From NCBI GenBank assembly GCA_031551525.1, contig JAVBNN010000009.1:1-64000 (forward strand): a DNA stretch of 64,000 nt, read 5' to 3'. Below the pieces are notes generated by a model. The model searched no databases, was not told the DNA's origin, and saw only the letters and a program-made list of their open reading frames with translations. Below, piece by piece: positions 7,017 through 16,683 of this stretch (positions within the stretch are counted from its first letter, which is position 1; each line of letters starts with the position of its first letter). A program made the translations under genes and the position numbers. This DNA comes from JAVBNN01 sp031551525. Its GTDB lineage: Bacteria > Bacillota > Negativicutes > Acidaminococcales > JAISLQ01.

Positions 7017-8495
7017 GTGGCAAAATCATTGCAGGAGCTACTATCGGTATTAGATAGCTGCGAAATAACCGGATCTGAAGATGTATTGATTGAAGGCCTT
7101 TCCGACGATTCGCGCAATATAAAAAAAGGCTTTCTGTTCATTTGCCATGCCGGATTTAAAAGCGACGGATATAGTTATGTGAAAAATGCCCTCGATAACG
7201 GGGCTGTGGCAATACTGACCGACAAGGAGCTGGGCGGCTTGCCGGCCACGGTTGTCAAAGTAGCCGACAGCAACACCGCCATGCAAAAACTGGCGCCGCA
7301 TTTCTTTGACTACCCGTCACATAAAATGGCTATAATAGGTGTTACCGGCACTAACGGCAAAACCACCGTCACCCATATGCTAAGGCAGATATTTGCCGCT
7401 GCCGGACACATGACCGGCGTTATCGGCACCATACACGCCATGAGTGGCGAACGGGAAATACCGGTCAAAAATACTACGCCCGACGTCATGGAATTACAAA
7501 CACTACTTGCCCAAATGTATAATGATGGAGTAAAATATATATTTATGGAAGTGTCTTCGCACGCGCTTAGCCTCGAGCGTGTAGCGGGCTGTGAATTTGA
7601 CATAGCCGTACTTACCAATATTACCCAAGATCACCTTGATTTTCATAAAACCTTCGAGGCTTATGTCGGGGCCAAAACACTTTTATTCAGCAGGCTGGAA
7701 AATAACCGTATAAAAAAAGGCGCAAAGGCTGTTATTAACACTGACGACCCGAGTGCCGCGGCCATAATGGCGGCCACCGGCGTGCCTGTCGTGACATATG
7801 GCCTGAAAGCGGGAAATGATGTTTTTCCGCTTAAAACCAATCTTCAGGCCAAAGGAATGAAACTGTTGTTATCGACGCCGGGCGGTGAGCTGGACCTGTC
7901 TATCGCCACCACCGGACATTTCAATGTATATAACGTCATGGCGGCGGTAAGCGCTGCCTGGGCGGCCGGTATTGCCCCGGAAACCATACAAAGCGGTCTC
8001 AATGCTTTTACTGCCGTTCCCGGGCGTTTCGAGCTGGTAGAAAGCGGCCAGCCGTTCACTGTTATCGTGGATTATGCTCACACGCCGGACGGCCTAGAAA
8101 ATGTCCTCACGAGCGCCCGGCAGATAGCGCAGAATAAACTGATCGCAGTTTTTGGCTGCGGCGGTGACCGTGACAAAACCAAGCGCCCCTTGATGGGTTC
8201 CATAGCCGCGCGTCTATCAGACCATGTTTTTATCACATCTGATAATCCGCGCAGCGAGGTCCCTGAAAATATTATTGAAAATATAAAAACCGGCGTCCCG
8301 GATAAGGAAAACTATACGACCATCGTTGACCGCAGGTCGGCCATAGAGTCGGCGCTGGCCGAGGCCGGAGCCGGAGATGTTGTGGTTATTGCCGGCAAAG
8401 GGCATGAAACCTATCAGATACTAAAAGACCGGACGATAGATTTCGATGACCGACAGGTAGCCAGAGATTATTTGAAAGGAAAATGGCGGGTATGA
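7017..8495 (+). CDS. murE: UDP-MurNAc-L-Ala-D-Glu:meso-DAP ligase MurE
   Basis: The 492-aa cytoplasmic ligase adds the third residue of the peptidoglycan stem peptide. The ATP loop GTNGKTT is at 111-117 and the carbamylated-lysine region follows. DNPR at 409-412 is the specificity motif of meso-diaminopimelate-adding enzymes, so the wall is DAP-type. GTG start at 7017 is supported by GGGAGGG ending 7 nt upstream. The last codons overlap murF by 13 nt. Confidence 0.97.
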   Translation: MAKSLQELLSVLDSCEITGSEDVLIEGLSDDSRNIKKGFLFICHAGFKSDGYSYVKNALDNGAVAILTDKELGGLPATVVKVADSNTAMQKLAPHFFDYPSHKMAIIGVTGTNGKTTVTHMLRQIFAAAGHMTGVIGTIHAMSGEREIPVKNTTPDVMELQTLLAQMYNDGVKYIFMEVSSHALSLERVAGCEFDIAVLTNITQDHLDFHKTFEAYVGAKTLLFSRLENNRIKKGAKAVINTDDPSAAAIMAATGVPVVTYGLKAGNDVFPLKTNLQAKGMKLLLSTPGGELDLSIATTGHFNVYNVMAAVSAAWAAGIAPETIQSGLNAFTAVPGRFELVESGQPFTVIVDYAHTPDGLENVLTSARQIAQNKLIAVFGCGGDRDKTKRPLMGSIAARLSDHVFITSDNPRSEVPENIIENIKTGVPDKENYTTIVDRRSAIESALAEAGAGDVVVIAGKGHETYQILKDRTIDFDDRQVARDYLKGKWRV

Positions 8496-9862
8496 TCAGA
8501 ATTAGTGAAATCTGCCAGTTTACCGGCGGCGGCGCGATACAGCCGTATGATGATTTTGAAGTGGGCGGCGTCAGCACGGACAGTCGTCTGGTAAAAAACG
8601 GGGACGTATTTGTCGCTCTCGAAGGGGAAAATTATAACGGTCATGATTTTTGCCAGGTTGCCGTTCAAAAAGGCGCGAAAGCCCTCGTTGTATCAAACCT
8701 GCCGCAACCTTTGCCGGATAGCGTGGTAGTTATCAAGGTAAAAAACACACTAAAAGCCTATCAGGATATAGCCGCTTGCCACAGAAGCAAGTTCAATCTG
8801 CCGGTGGTTGCTGTTACTGGTTCGGCCGGGAAAACATCTACCAAAGATATCATCGCCGCCGCGCTTTCTGAAAGCAAAAATGTTCTGAAAAGCCAGGGAA
8901 ACCACAATAATGAAATAGGCCTGCCGCTCACCTTGCTTGACTTGACGCCGCAGCACCAGGTGTTGGTGGTAGAGTTAGGTATGCGTGGATTGGGACAAAT
9001 CAGGGAACTGGCTGAAATAGCCAGGCCGGACATTGCCGTCGTGACCAATGTCGGGCAAACACACATAGAATTATTAGGTTCACAGGAAAATATCGTTGCC
9101 GCCAAACGTGAGCTGGTGGAAAGCCTGTCGGACAGCGGCACAGCTATTTTAAACGGCGACGACACTTACGTGAGAGAAATGGCATCCGCCACCAAAGCAA
9201 GGAAGCTTTTCTACGGACTGGGAGAAAGCGCCGATATTACGGCGAAAAACATAAAACGCGAAGGACTGACAACAGTATTTTGTTGTGCAAATAAAATAAG
9301 CGGACAAGAATACGAAGTACGGCTCCCTTTACTGGGTGAACACAATGTATATAACGCGCTGGCGGCAATAGCGGTGACCACAGTGTTGAAGATAGATAAA
9401 GACATTATGCTATCTGGCCTTGCGACAACCGTTCTCAGCGGCATGCGCCAGGAAGTCAGTGAAGCGGGTGGTTTACTGCTTGTCAATGACGCCTATAACG
9501 CCAATCCGGCGGCCATGTGTGCCGCCGCTAAAATGCTGAACAATATGCCCGGCAAACGCAAGGTCATGATACTGGGTGATATGCTGGAACTAGGCGACAT
9601 GTCCGACGAAGCGCACCGTGCAGTGGGGCGGGAAATAGTCCGCCAGGGGATAGACATGGTAGTGACTGTAGGCGATAAATCCGCGTTGATTTCACGAGAG
9701 AGCGCCGAACAAGGGGTACGTTCCTGGCATTTTGCGGAAAAAACGCCGGTTTTGCCGCTGCTAGAAGAAATATTGCAGCCGGGCGATACGGTACTCTTCA
9801 AAGGATCGCGCGGCATGCGCATGGAAGAACTGCTGGACGGCCTTAAAGAAAAAATAACCTAA
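8483..9862 (+). CDS. murF: UDP-MurNAc-tripeptide:D-Ala-D-Ala ligase MurF
   Basis: This 459-aa ligase completes the UDP-MurNAc-pentapeptide. The Mur ligase N domain, the ATP loop VTGSAGKTST (about 112-121), the NHNNEIG motif near 138 and the NDAYNANP motif near 335 are diagnostic of MurF. ATG 8483 overlaps the end of murE; ATG 8492 is possible too, and AAAGGAAA at 8475-8482 suits the second better. Confidence 0.97.
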   Translation: MAGMIRISEICQFTGGGAIQPYDDFEVGGVSTDSRLVKNGDVFVALEGENYNGHDFCQVAVQKGAKALVVSNLPQPLPDSVVVIKVKNTLKAYQDIAACHRSKFNLPVVAVTGSAGKTSTKDIIAAALSESKNVLKSQGNHNNEIGLPLTLLDLTPQHQVLVVELGMRGLGQIRELAEIARPDIAVVTNVGQTHIELLGSQENIVAAKRELVESLSDSGTAILNGDDTYVREMASATKARKLFYGLGESADITAKNIKREGLTTVFCCANKISGQEYEVRLPLLGEHNVYNALAAIAVTTVLKIDKDIMLSGLATTVLSGMRQEVSEAGGLLLVNDAYNANPAAMCAAAKMLNNMPGKRKVMILGDMLELGDMSDEAHRAVGREIVRQGIDMVVTVGDKSALISRESAEQGVRSWHFAEKTPVLPLLEEILQPGDTVLFKGSRGMRMEELLDGLKEKIT

Positions 9863-9886
9863 GCGTAAAGGATAGGTAAACGCTGA

Positions 9887-10834
9887 ATGTACGATCTTTT
9901 TTTAGCAGCGCTTGTTTCATTTGCCGCGACAGCATTATGCGGTGTAACTATCATCCCCTTCCTGCGACGCCTTAAGTTTGGGCAGAGCATCAGGGACTGC
10001 GGGCCCGAAGCCCATCTGAAAAAAGCCGGCACTCCTACAATGGGCGGTTTGATGCTTTTTCCGGCAGTATTATTGACGACCTTGTTTTTGGCGCCGGTAG
10101 ACCATTTCACCTATCTGGCTCTCTTTCTTTTTTTTAGTCATGCGGCTATCGGTTTTGCCGACGACTATATAAAGGTAGTCCTCAAACGCAACCTGGGCCT
10201 GACTGCCAGGCAAAAACTGCTGGGCCAGACATTGGCGGCCGTACTGTTCATATTTTTCAATACCAGTGAAAACAGCATATGGATACCGGTGTTCAATACA
10301 GAACTGGAACTCGGACCACTTTATTATCTACTGGTATTTTTGCTGCTTTTAGGCACCACCAACGCAGTAAACCTGACCGACGGCCTCGATGGCCTGGCCG
10401 CGGGGGCGACTATTCCGGTGCTCATAGTCTATGCTTTTATAGCTTTTTCTTTATCCCGCTCTCTGGCGGTTTTTGCGGTAGCCGTAGCAGGCGCCTGCGC
10501 AGGATTTCTTTTATTCAACCGCCATCCGGCCAAAGTTTTCATGGGTGATACCGGATCATTGGCGCTCGGCGGGGCGGTAGCCGCGCTGGCCCTTTTAACA
10601 AAGACCGAACTTTTTTTGGTATTTATCGGCGGCCTTTATGTGATAGAGGCGCTTTCCGTCATTATACAAGTCATTTCCTTTAAAACACGCGGTAAAAGGA
10701 TATTTCGCATGAGCCCTCTGCATCATCATTTTGAATTGGGCGGCTGGAGCGAACAAAAAGTAGTAAAGGCATTCTGGTTGGCCAGTACGGCTTTTTCGCT
10801 CGGCGGTTTGGCGCTGTGGCTTTCAGGGAGGTAG
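9887..10834 (+). CDS. mraY: Phospho-MurNAc-pentapeptide transferase MraY
   Basis: The 315-aa polytopic membrane enzyme transfers phospho-MurNAc-pentapeptide to undecaprenyl phosphate, making lipid I. It has about ten membrane segments and the catalytic landmarks FADDYIK (around 90), NLTDGLDGLA (around 163) and HHHFE near the C-terminus (around 284). The length is typical. It lies 24 nt after murF and 4 nt before murD. Confidence 0.97.
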   Translation: MYDLFLAALVSFAATALCGVTIIPFLRRLKFGQSIRDCGPEAHLKKAGTPTMGGLMLFPAVLLTTLFLAPVDHFTYLALFLFFSHAAIGFADDYIKVVLKRNLGLTARQKLLGQTLAAVLFIFFNTSENSIWIPVFNTELELGPLYYLLVFLLLLGTTNAVNLTDGLDGLAAGATIPVLIVYAFIAFSLSRSLAVFAVAVAGACAGFLLFNRHPAKVFMGDTGSLALGGAVAALALLTKTELFLVFIGGLYVIEALSVIIQVISFKTRGKRIFRMSPLHHHFELGGWSEQKVVKAFWLASTAFSLGGLALWLSGR

Positions 10835-10838
10835 TTCA

Positions 10839-12200
10839 ATGTTCAAAGACAAAAAAATATTGATATTTGGCGCCGGAGTAAGCGGGGTGGGAGTAGCTGC
10901 CGTGTTGGCGGATGAAGGCGCCGAAACTGTTATTTATGATGAAAACCTGCCGCAAGAAAAGCAAAAATCTTTAACTGAACAAAATATCCCTTTCCTGACA
11001 GGCCCCCTGACGGCTGATTTTCTCTCCACGCAGGACTTTATGATACTTTCTCCCGGCGTGTCCATCTACAGTAAACTGGTCGAACGGGCCGGGGCGGTCG
11101 GCGTAAAGGTGCTAGCAGAGGTAGAAGTGGCGGCCCGGCTTTTTCCGGGCAAACTTATAGCTATAACAGGTACAAATGGCAAGACGACTACTACCATGCT
11201 GCTTGGCCAGATGCTGGGGAAACTCCCGGTAAAAAGCGCCGTGGGCGGTAATATAGGTGATGCCCTTTCGGTGGCTGCCAAAACACTGCCTGCTAAAAAT
11301 GACATTTTGCTGGCGGAAATATCCAGTTTTCAAATGGAGAGCGTGGATACCTTTCACCCTAATATCGCAGCCGTTCTCAACCTGACGCCCGACCATCTCG
11401 ACCGGCACCGCACCTTTGCCGAATACAAAAGACGCAAAGAGGCCGTCTTTGCGAGGCAGACACCGGATGACTATCTGGTGCTGAATTTTGATGACACAGA
11501 AGTAAAAGACATGGCCGAACGGGCTAAAGCGCGCACAGTTTTTTTCAGCGGTAAGCAGGAACTGCCGGAAGGCGCTTTTTTGCAAAATAATATAATAACC
11601 ATCTTCTGGCAAGGGGAAAAATACGAAGTGTGCCCGACGTCAGCCATGCAGATTTTTGGCGCGCACAACGTTGAAAATGCTTTAGCGGCCTCTATATGCG
11701 CTTTTTTAGCTGGAGTACCGATAGCTGATATTAGAAATGTTCTCGAGAACTTTGAAGGGGTAGAGCACCGGCTGGAGTACGTGGCGACGGTTGCCGGGGT
11801 GCCCTACTATAACGACTCCAAGGCCACCAACCCCGAATCGGCGGTAAAGGCGCTGGAGGCTTTTGCCGGAAATATAGTGCTGATAGCGGGTGGCAAGGAC
11901 AAATTGACCGACCTGTCGGAATTCATGGCTTTGGCAAAAGAAAAGACCAGCTTATGCATATTTTTGGGTGAAGCCCGGGAACGTTTCTCTCGGGAAGCGC
12001 AAACCGCAGGAGTTGGCAAAATTTTTCTGGCCGGTACATTTGAAGAAGCGGTGGAAAAAGCACATTCTTTTGCGAAGCCGCCCCAGGTGGTGCTTTTGTC
12101 GCCGGCCTGTTCGTCTTTTGACATGTTTAACAATTTTCCCGAGCGCGGCAGGTATTTCAAACAACTGGTAAAAACCTACAAATCAAGGGAAAAAACCTAG
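10839..12200 (+). CDS. murD: UDP-MurNAc-L-Ala:D-Glu ligase MurD
   Basis: The 453-aa enzyme adds D-glutamate to UDP-MurNAc-L-alanine. The N-terminal Rossmann-like domain starts IFGAGVSGVG, the ATP loop is ITGTNGKTTTT (about 109-119), and the NLTPDHLDRH motif (around 185) and YNDSKATNP (around 325) are intact. It begins 4 nt after mraY with GGGAGG upstream. In many related clusters ftsW/spoVE follows murD; here murG follows directly. Confidence 0.97.
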   Translation: MFKDKKILIFGAGVSGVGVAAVLADEGAETVIYDENLPQEKQKSLTEQNIPFLTGPLTADFLSTQDFMILSPGVSIYSKLVERAGAVGVKVLAEVEVAARLFPGKLIAITGTNGKTTTTMLLGQMLGKLPVKSAVGGNIGDALSVAAKTLPAKNDILLAEISSFQMESVDTFHPNIAAVLNLTPDHLDRHRTFAEYKRRKEAVFARQTPDDYLVLNFDDTEVKDMAERAKARTVFFSGKQELPEGAFLQNNIITIFWQGEKYEVCPTSAMQIFGAHNVENALAASICAFLAGVPIADIRNVLENFEGVEHRLEYVATVAGVPYYNDSKATNPESAVKALEAFAGNIVLIAGGKDKLTDLSEFMALAKEKTSLCIFLGEARERFSREAQTAGVGKIFLAGTFEEAVEKAHSFAKPPQVVLLSPACSSFDMFNNFPERGRYFKQLVKTYKSREKT

Positions 12201-12226
12201 GATAACGGGATTTTTTTGGAGGTCTT

Positions 12227-13333
12227 ATGCGCATCGTTATTTCAGGCGGCGGTACCGGCGGGCACATATATCCGGCACTGGCGATTGCCGAAGAACTGGA
12301 AAGAGTACGACCGGAAACGGAAATAATTTTTGTCGGCAGTAAAAAAGGGATGGAAAACGGCATCCTGGCAAAATACAGTTATAAAGTTTACCAGATCGGA
12401 GTGAGCGGTTTTGACCGCAAACTAGGCTTCGATACGTTGTTTTCCGCCAAAAATGCAGTAAAGGGGTTGCAAGAAGCTTTTAACCTGATAAAAAAACTTA
12501 AACCGGATGCGGTTATCGGCACAGGCGGCTATGTTTGCGGTCCTGTCGTCCTGGCCGCCGCCCTCAGCGGCATAAAGACCTGCATACAGGAACAGAACGC
12601 CGTTCCGGGAGTGACCAATAAAATACTTTCCCGCTTCGCGAAACGTATTTACCTTGGCAGTCCGGGCGCGCAGGATTTCCTTCCGAAAAGTAAAGCAATA
12701 GTGCTGAGCGGTAACCCGGTGCGTAAAGACATATTGAGCACCGACCGTCTCGAAGGACTTTCCGCTTTACAACTGGACGGCGGCAAACTGACCGTTTTGA
12801 TATCCGGCGGTAGTCGCGGTGCGATGAGTATGAACCACGCCATGTTATACGTAAATGACAAACTGGCTGGCCGCGCAGATGTGCAGATAGTACATATAAC
12901 AGGGAAAAGCGGCCATGGTATAGTCCTGGAGGGCTTATCGGTCAAGGCAAAAAAAGCCGATAATATAAAAATAACACCGTATTTGGATGATATGCCGCTG
13001 GCACTGGCGGTGGCCGACCTTGCAGTTTTTCGTGCCGGGGCGCTGGGACTTGCGGAACTGGCCGCGCGTGGGGTGCCGTCTATACTGGTTCCCTATCCAT
13101 ATGCGGCGGCCAATCACCAGGAACACAATGCGCGCGCTTTTGAAAAAGAAGGAGCGGCTATTGTAGTGCGAGATAAAGAACTCACCGGGGAAGGGCTGTT
13201 GGGCCTTATTGAGATACTCCTCGCGGACCGCCAGCGCCTCCAGCAAATGGCTGATTGCGCCAAAAAACTGGGGCGGCCTAACGCAGCAGAAGATATCGTA
13301 GCAGATATTATAGAAATGATTGAAAAAAAGTGA
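12227..13333 (+). CDS. murG: Lipid II synthase MurG
   Basis: The 368-aa peripheral membrane glycosyltransferase (GT28) transfers GlcNAc to lipid I. The N-terminal glycine loop GGGTGGHIYP (6-15), the GTGGYVCGP loop (about 103-111), the ISGGSRGA motif (about 196-203) and the acceptor-site AGALGLAELAA region are all present. GGAGGT lies 5-10 nt before ATG 12227. Confidence 0.97.
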   Translation: MRIVISGGGTGGHIYPALAIAEELERVRPETEIIFVGSKKGMENGILAKYSYKVYQIGVSGFDRKLGFDTLFSAKNAVKGLQEAFNLIKKLKPDAVIGTGGYVCGPVVLAAALSGIKTCIQEQNAVPGVTNKILSRFAKRIYLGSPGAQDFLPKSKAIVLSGNPVRKDILSTDRLEGLSALQLDGGKLTVLISGGSRGAMSMNHAMLYVNDKLAGRADVQIVHITGKSGHGIVLEGLSVKAKKADNIKITPYLDDMPLALAVADLAVFRAGALGLAELAARGVPSILVPYPYAAANHQEHNARAFEKEGAAIVVRDKELTGEGLLGLIEILLADRQRLQQMADCAKKLGRPNAAEDIVADIIEMIEKK

Positions 13334-13349
13334 CCACGGAGGGTTTAAA

Positions 13350-14723
13350 ATGCTGGAAAAAATAAAGAAAGTGCATTTTATTGGCATAGGCGGTGTTGGC
13401 ATGAGCGCTATCGCCTATGTGCTAAATAAACTTGGCTATGAAGTTTCCGGCTCGGACGAAAAAACCAGTCGTCTGACAGAAAGTCTCGCCGCCGAAGGCG
13501 TGAAGATATACTGCGGTCATGCCAGGGGACAAATCGGAGATTGTGATGCTGTAGTATTGTCTACCGCGATAAACTGCGCAAATCCTGAAGTAAAAGAAGC
13601 CGAGGAACGTAACATACCGGTGCTGCACCGCTCGGATATGCTGGCCGATCTCATAAACAGCCATTATGGTATTGCGGTAGCCGGAGCGCACGGGAAAACC
13701 ACCACCACCTCCATGCTTTCCTGCCTGGCTGTGGCGGCCGGCCTTGATCCGACCGTACTTATCGGAGGTGAAGTAGCAGCGCTTGGCGGCAACGCTCTTT
13801 GTGGCAACAGTCGTTACCTGATAGCCGAGGCGGACGAAAGTGACGGCTCTTTTTTGAAATTTTTCCCCCATATTGCCATCATAACGAATATAGAAAACGA
13901 CCATATGGATTTTTATCAAACCATGGATCGTATGAATAAGGCCTTCGAACAGTTCATGGGGCAACTGATGGAAGATGGCGTCATTGTTTTGTGTTTTGAA
14001 GATGAACTACTAAGAGCCATGTCCGCAAAAACTAAAAACCGCGTCATTTCCTACGCGATAGATCAGGAAGCGGATTACCGGGCGCTCAATGTTGAATATA
14101 AAACGGACGGAACCTATTATGACGCAGTATATAAAGGAGAAAAACTGGGCAGGGTAAAACTGTCCGTACCCGGTCGCCACAACGTGCTCAATTCATTGGC
14201 GGTCATTGCGGTGGGGCGGTTTTTGAACCTTGCTTTCAATGATATATCGGGGGCACTGGCGGATTTTTCTGGAGCCAAGAGGCGGTTTGAAGTAAAAGGC
14301 AAGGTAAAAGGCGCGGTGATAGTAGACGACTACGCCCATCATCCCACGGAGATAATGACAACCCTGTCTGCCGCACGCCAGAGGAGCCCCGAGCGGCTGA
14401 TCTGCGCTTTTCAACCGCACCGTTACACCCGGACACAGCTTTTACAAGAGGAATTTGGCGGATGTTTCGCGGTTTGCGACATCCTCTTGCTGACCGATAT
14501 TTACGCGGCCAGCGAACAGCCTATAACCGGCATAGACGGGCAGACCCTCGTAGACGAGGTCAGACGCCAAACCGGCCAACAGGTAGTTTATGCCGCTACA
14601 GTAGATGAAGCGGCCGACTATCTATATTCCATAATACAAAATGGCGATATGATCGTCACGGTAGGGGCCGGGGATATATATAAAGCGGGAGAAAAACTGC
14701 TGACCAAAAATACAGAACCATAA
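13350..14723 (+). CDS. murC: UDP-MurNAc:L-Ala ligase MurC
   Basis: This 457-aa enzyme adds L-alanine to UDP-MurNAc, the first peptide step. The N-terminal dinucleotide-like loop GIGGVGMSA, the ATP loop AGAHGKTTTTS (about 110-120), and the DDYAHHPTE motif (about 329-337) are intact. Start at 13350 (MLEKIKK) is chosen because GGAGGG (13338-13343) fits it; an in-frame ATG at 13320 inside murG has none. No murB follows. Confidence 0.97.
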   Translation: MLEKIKKVHFIGIGGVGMSAIAYVLNKLGYEVSGSDEKTSRLTESLAAEGVKIYCGHARGQIGDCDAVVLSTAINCANPEVKEAEERNIPVLHRSDMLADLINSHYGIAVAGAHGKTTTTSMLSCLAVAAGLDPTVLIGGEVAALGGNALCGNSRYLIAEADESDGSFLKFFPHIAIITNIENDHMDFYQTMDRMNKAFEQFMGQLMEDGVIVLCFEDELLRAMSAKTKNRVISYAIDQEADYRALNVEYKTDGTYYDAVYKGEKLGRVKLSVPGRHNVLNSLAVIAVGRFLNLAFNDISGALADFSGAKRRFEVKGKVKGAVIVDDYAHHPTEIMTTLSAARQRSPERLICAFQPHRYTRTQLLQEEFGGCFAVCDILLLTDIYAASEQPITGIDGQTLVDEVRRQTGQQVVYAATVDEAADYLYSIIQNGDMIVTVGAGDIYKAGEKLLTKNTEP

Positions 14724-14752
14724 AGAACACTAAACATTGAGGAGCTTGGCCG

Positions 14753-15514
14753 GTGTCCACTGTTGAGCGCATACAGGAAAAGCGCCTGGTAAAAAGGCGT
14801 ATCAAATTCAAGAAAATAGCAATGTATGCTTTGACGGCAGTTTCTTTTGTGGCGTTGTTTTTTTTGCTACGCCAGCCCTGGTTTGCTTTTGGCACAGTAT
14901 ATATAACCGGGACGGAAAGACTGAGCCGCCAGGAAATACTCGCCCTTACCGGTCTTAAAGAACCGGTCAACCTTATTATTCTCGATAAGGCCAACGTAGA
15001 ACACATCCTAACTAACGACCTTAGAATAAAAAAAGCGGCAGTGTCGTATGAATTGCCCAACATATTGCGCATAGACATACTGGAAGAAGCGCCGTTCTTT
15101 TATATAAAGACCAGTTATGGTTTTGCCGGTGTCCGTTCAGACGGCAAACTAATGTCAGCCGGGAAAAACATAAAAGACGCACTGGCGCCTGTTTTGACTG
15201 GTGTATCGATTGGCAATACCTTTGTCGGGGATACAGTTTCCACAAAAGAAATAAATTATTTCAGGGATTTTTTAACTACCGCAGGTACCGAAGCGCGCGG
15301 CAAAATAGCGGAAATACATATAAATTCTTCCGGCAAAGCGAAAATATTTGATCTGTCAGGAGTGCCCTACATAATAGGCGATCTGACAGAGGCGGGGAAA
15401 AAATCCATGACTTTTTCTGCCATAGTCAAAGAAATAAACGAAAAAAATCTGGCTGTCGAATTTGCGGACTTGTCATATTCAAAACCCTATATTAAGATAA
15501 AAAAGCAGTCATAA
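14753..15514 (+). CDS. ftsQ: Division protein FtsQ/DivIB
   Basis: A 253-aa bitopic protein with a basic cytoplasmic tail (1-22), a membrane segment (about 24-42), and a POTRA domain (about 46-115, starting FGTVYITGTERLSRQEIL) followed by an FtsQ-type beta domain. FtsQ/DivIB recruits and controls the FtsL-FtsB/DivIC complex at the septum. GTG start at 14753 follows TTGAGGAG by 9 nt. Confidence 0.92.
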   Translation: MSTVERIQEKRLVKRRIKFKKIAMYALTAVSFVALFFLLRQPWFAFGTVYITGTERLSRQEILALTGLKEPVNLIILDKANVEHILTNDLRIKKAAVSYELPNILRIDILEEAPFFYIKTSYGFAGVRSDGKLMSAGKNIKDALAPVLTGVSIGNTFVGDTVSTKEINYFRDFLTTAGTEARGKIAEIHINSSGKAKIFDLSGVPYIIGDLTEAGKKSMTFSAIVKEINEKNLAVEFADLSYSKPYIKIKKQS

Positions 15515-15543
15515 TAAATGTCTGCTGAAAGCGAGGAAGGAAA

Positions 15544-16242
15544 ATGTTCCCCAACAAGCAAGCCAGGCTGGTTGTTACTTTTATCTGCCTGATACTTGGA
15601 TTGATGCTTGCTACCCAGTTTAGAACAGTAGAGAATTTGAAAGCTAATGCTTTGCCTTACCAAAGGCTGGAAGACTTGACGGAAAAACTCAAGCGGGCAG
15701 AAAAAGAACGCACTGATCTAATGGTGGAGCTGCAAAGATTTAAGGAAGAAGCCGGTAGCGAAGTACAGGCAAAAGAAAGCCGGTTGCTGCAAATGTACGC
15801 GGGTACTTTGCCTATGCAAGGACCGGGAGTCCTTGTGACCATCGACGACAGCAAGATGCCAGCAAAACCGGGCGATAACCCAAATATTTACCTGATACAT
15901 GACGACGATCTTTTGAAAGTAATAAACGAACTCAAGGCGGCCGGGGCGGAAGCTATCTCAATAAACGAACAGCGTTTGATCGCCACCTCGGAAATACGCT
16001 GTGCCGGGCCCACCGTATCTGTCAACAACGTCCGTTCCTCGCCGCCTTATATCATAAAGGCGATCGGTGATCCACAAAGCCTCGACGCATCGTTGAAAAT
16101 GCGCGGCGGAGTAATAGAAACGCTGAAATTCTGGGGCATACAGGTGCAGACCAAAAAAGAAGAAAAGCTCAAAGTGCCAGGATATGGCGGGGTTTTTCGC
16201 TTTGATTATGCAAAACCTGTGGAAGAAGGTACAAAACAATGA
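15544..16242 (+). CDS. DUF881 family membrane protein (YlxW/YlxX-like)
   Basis: The 232-aa protein has one N-terminal membrane segment (about 8-24), a short coiled coil (about 35-75) and an extracytoplasmic DUF881 domain (about 90-225). Such proteins sit between divIB/ftsQ and sbp in Firmicute division clusters and their biochemical role is unknown. Its stop overlaps the sbp start by 4 nt (ATGA). Confidence 0.92.
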   Translation: MFPNKQARLVVTFICLILGLMLATQFRTVENLKANALPYQRLEDLTEKLKRAEKERTDLMVELQRFKEEAGSEVQAKESRLLQMYAGTLPMQGPGVLVTIDDSKMPAKPGDNPNIYLIHDDDLLKVINELKAAGAEAISINEQRLIATSEIRCAGPTVSVNNVRSSPPYIIKAIGDPQSLDASLKMRGGVIETLKFWGIQVQTKKEEKLKVPGYGGVFRFDYAKPVEEGTKQ

Positions 16243-16568
16243 TATACCCTTTGCTAGGGCTGTTTGCGGGTATACTTCTGGGAAGTGTTTTTTCCCTGCA
16301 TGTACCGCACGAATATTCTAAGTTCATGTCGGTTGCCCTCATGGCGGGTCTCGATTCAGTATTTGGTGGTATACGCTCCGCCATGGAAGAAAAATATGAT
16401 AACATGATATTTATCACGGGTTTTTTTACCAACACGCTCCTGGCAGTCGGTCTGACCTATGTGGGAGAGCGGCTGTCCATAGATCTTTATTTTGTCGCCG
16501 TACTGACTTTTGGCTTGCGTATGTTCCAAAACCTTGCCATCATCCGGCGGTTGTTTTTAAAAAAATAA
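16239..16568 (+). CDS. sbp: Small basic protein Sbp (DUF1290)
   Basis: A 109-aa membrane protein with three predicted hydrophobic segments and a basic C-terminus (RRLFLKK). It matches the DUF1290 family by sequence character and by its fixed place between a DUF881 gene and ftsZ. Function is unknown; co-location suggests a role linked to division. Translationally coupled to the preceding gene. Confidence 0.9.
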   Translation: MIYPLLGLFAGILLGSVFSLHVPHEYSKFMSVALMAGLDSVFGGIRSAMEEKYDNMIFITGFFTNTLLAVGLTYVGERLSIDLYFVAVLTFGLRMFQNLAIIRRLFLKK

Positions 16569-16683
16569 TTTTAGAACATACATATTGTGTTTGTTTAAAG
16601 AGTAAGGTACTATATATAACAAAGATTGCTAAAATTGGAAGAAGATTTAGCCGCCAACAAGTGGTTAAGGAGGAACATAGCGG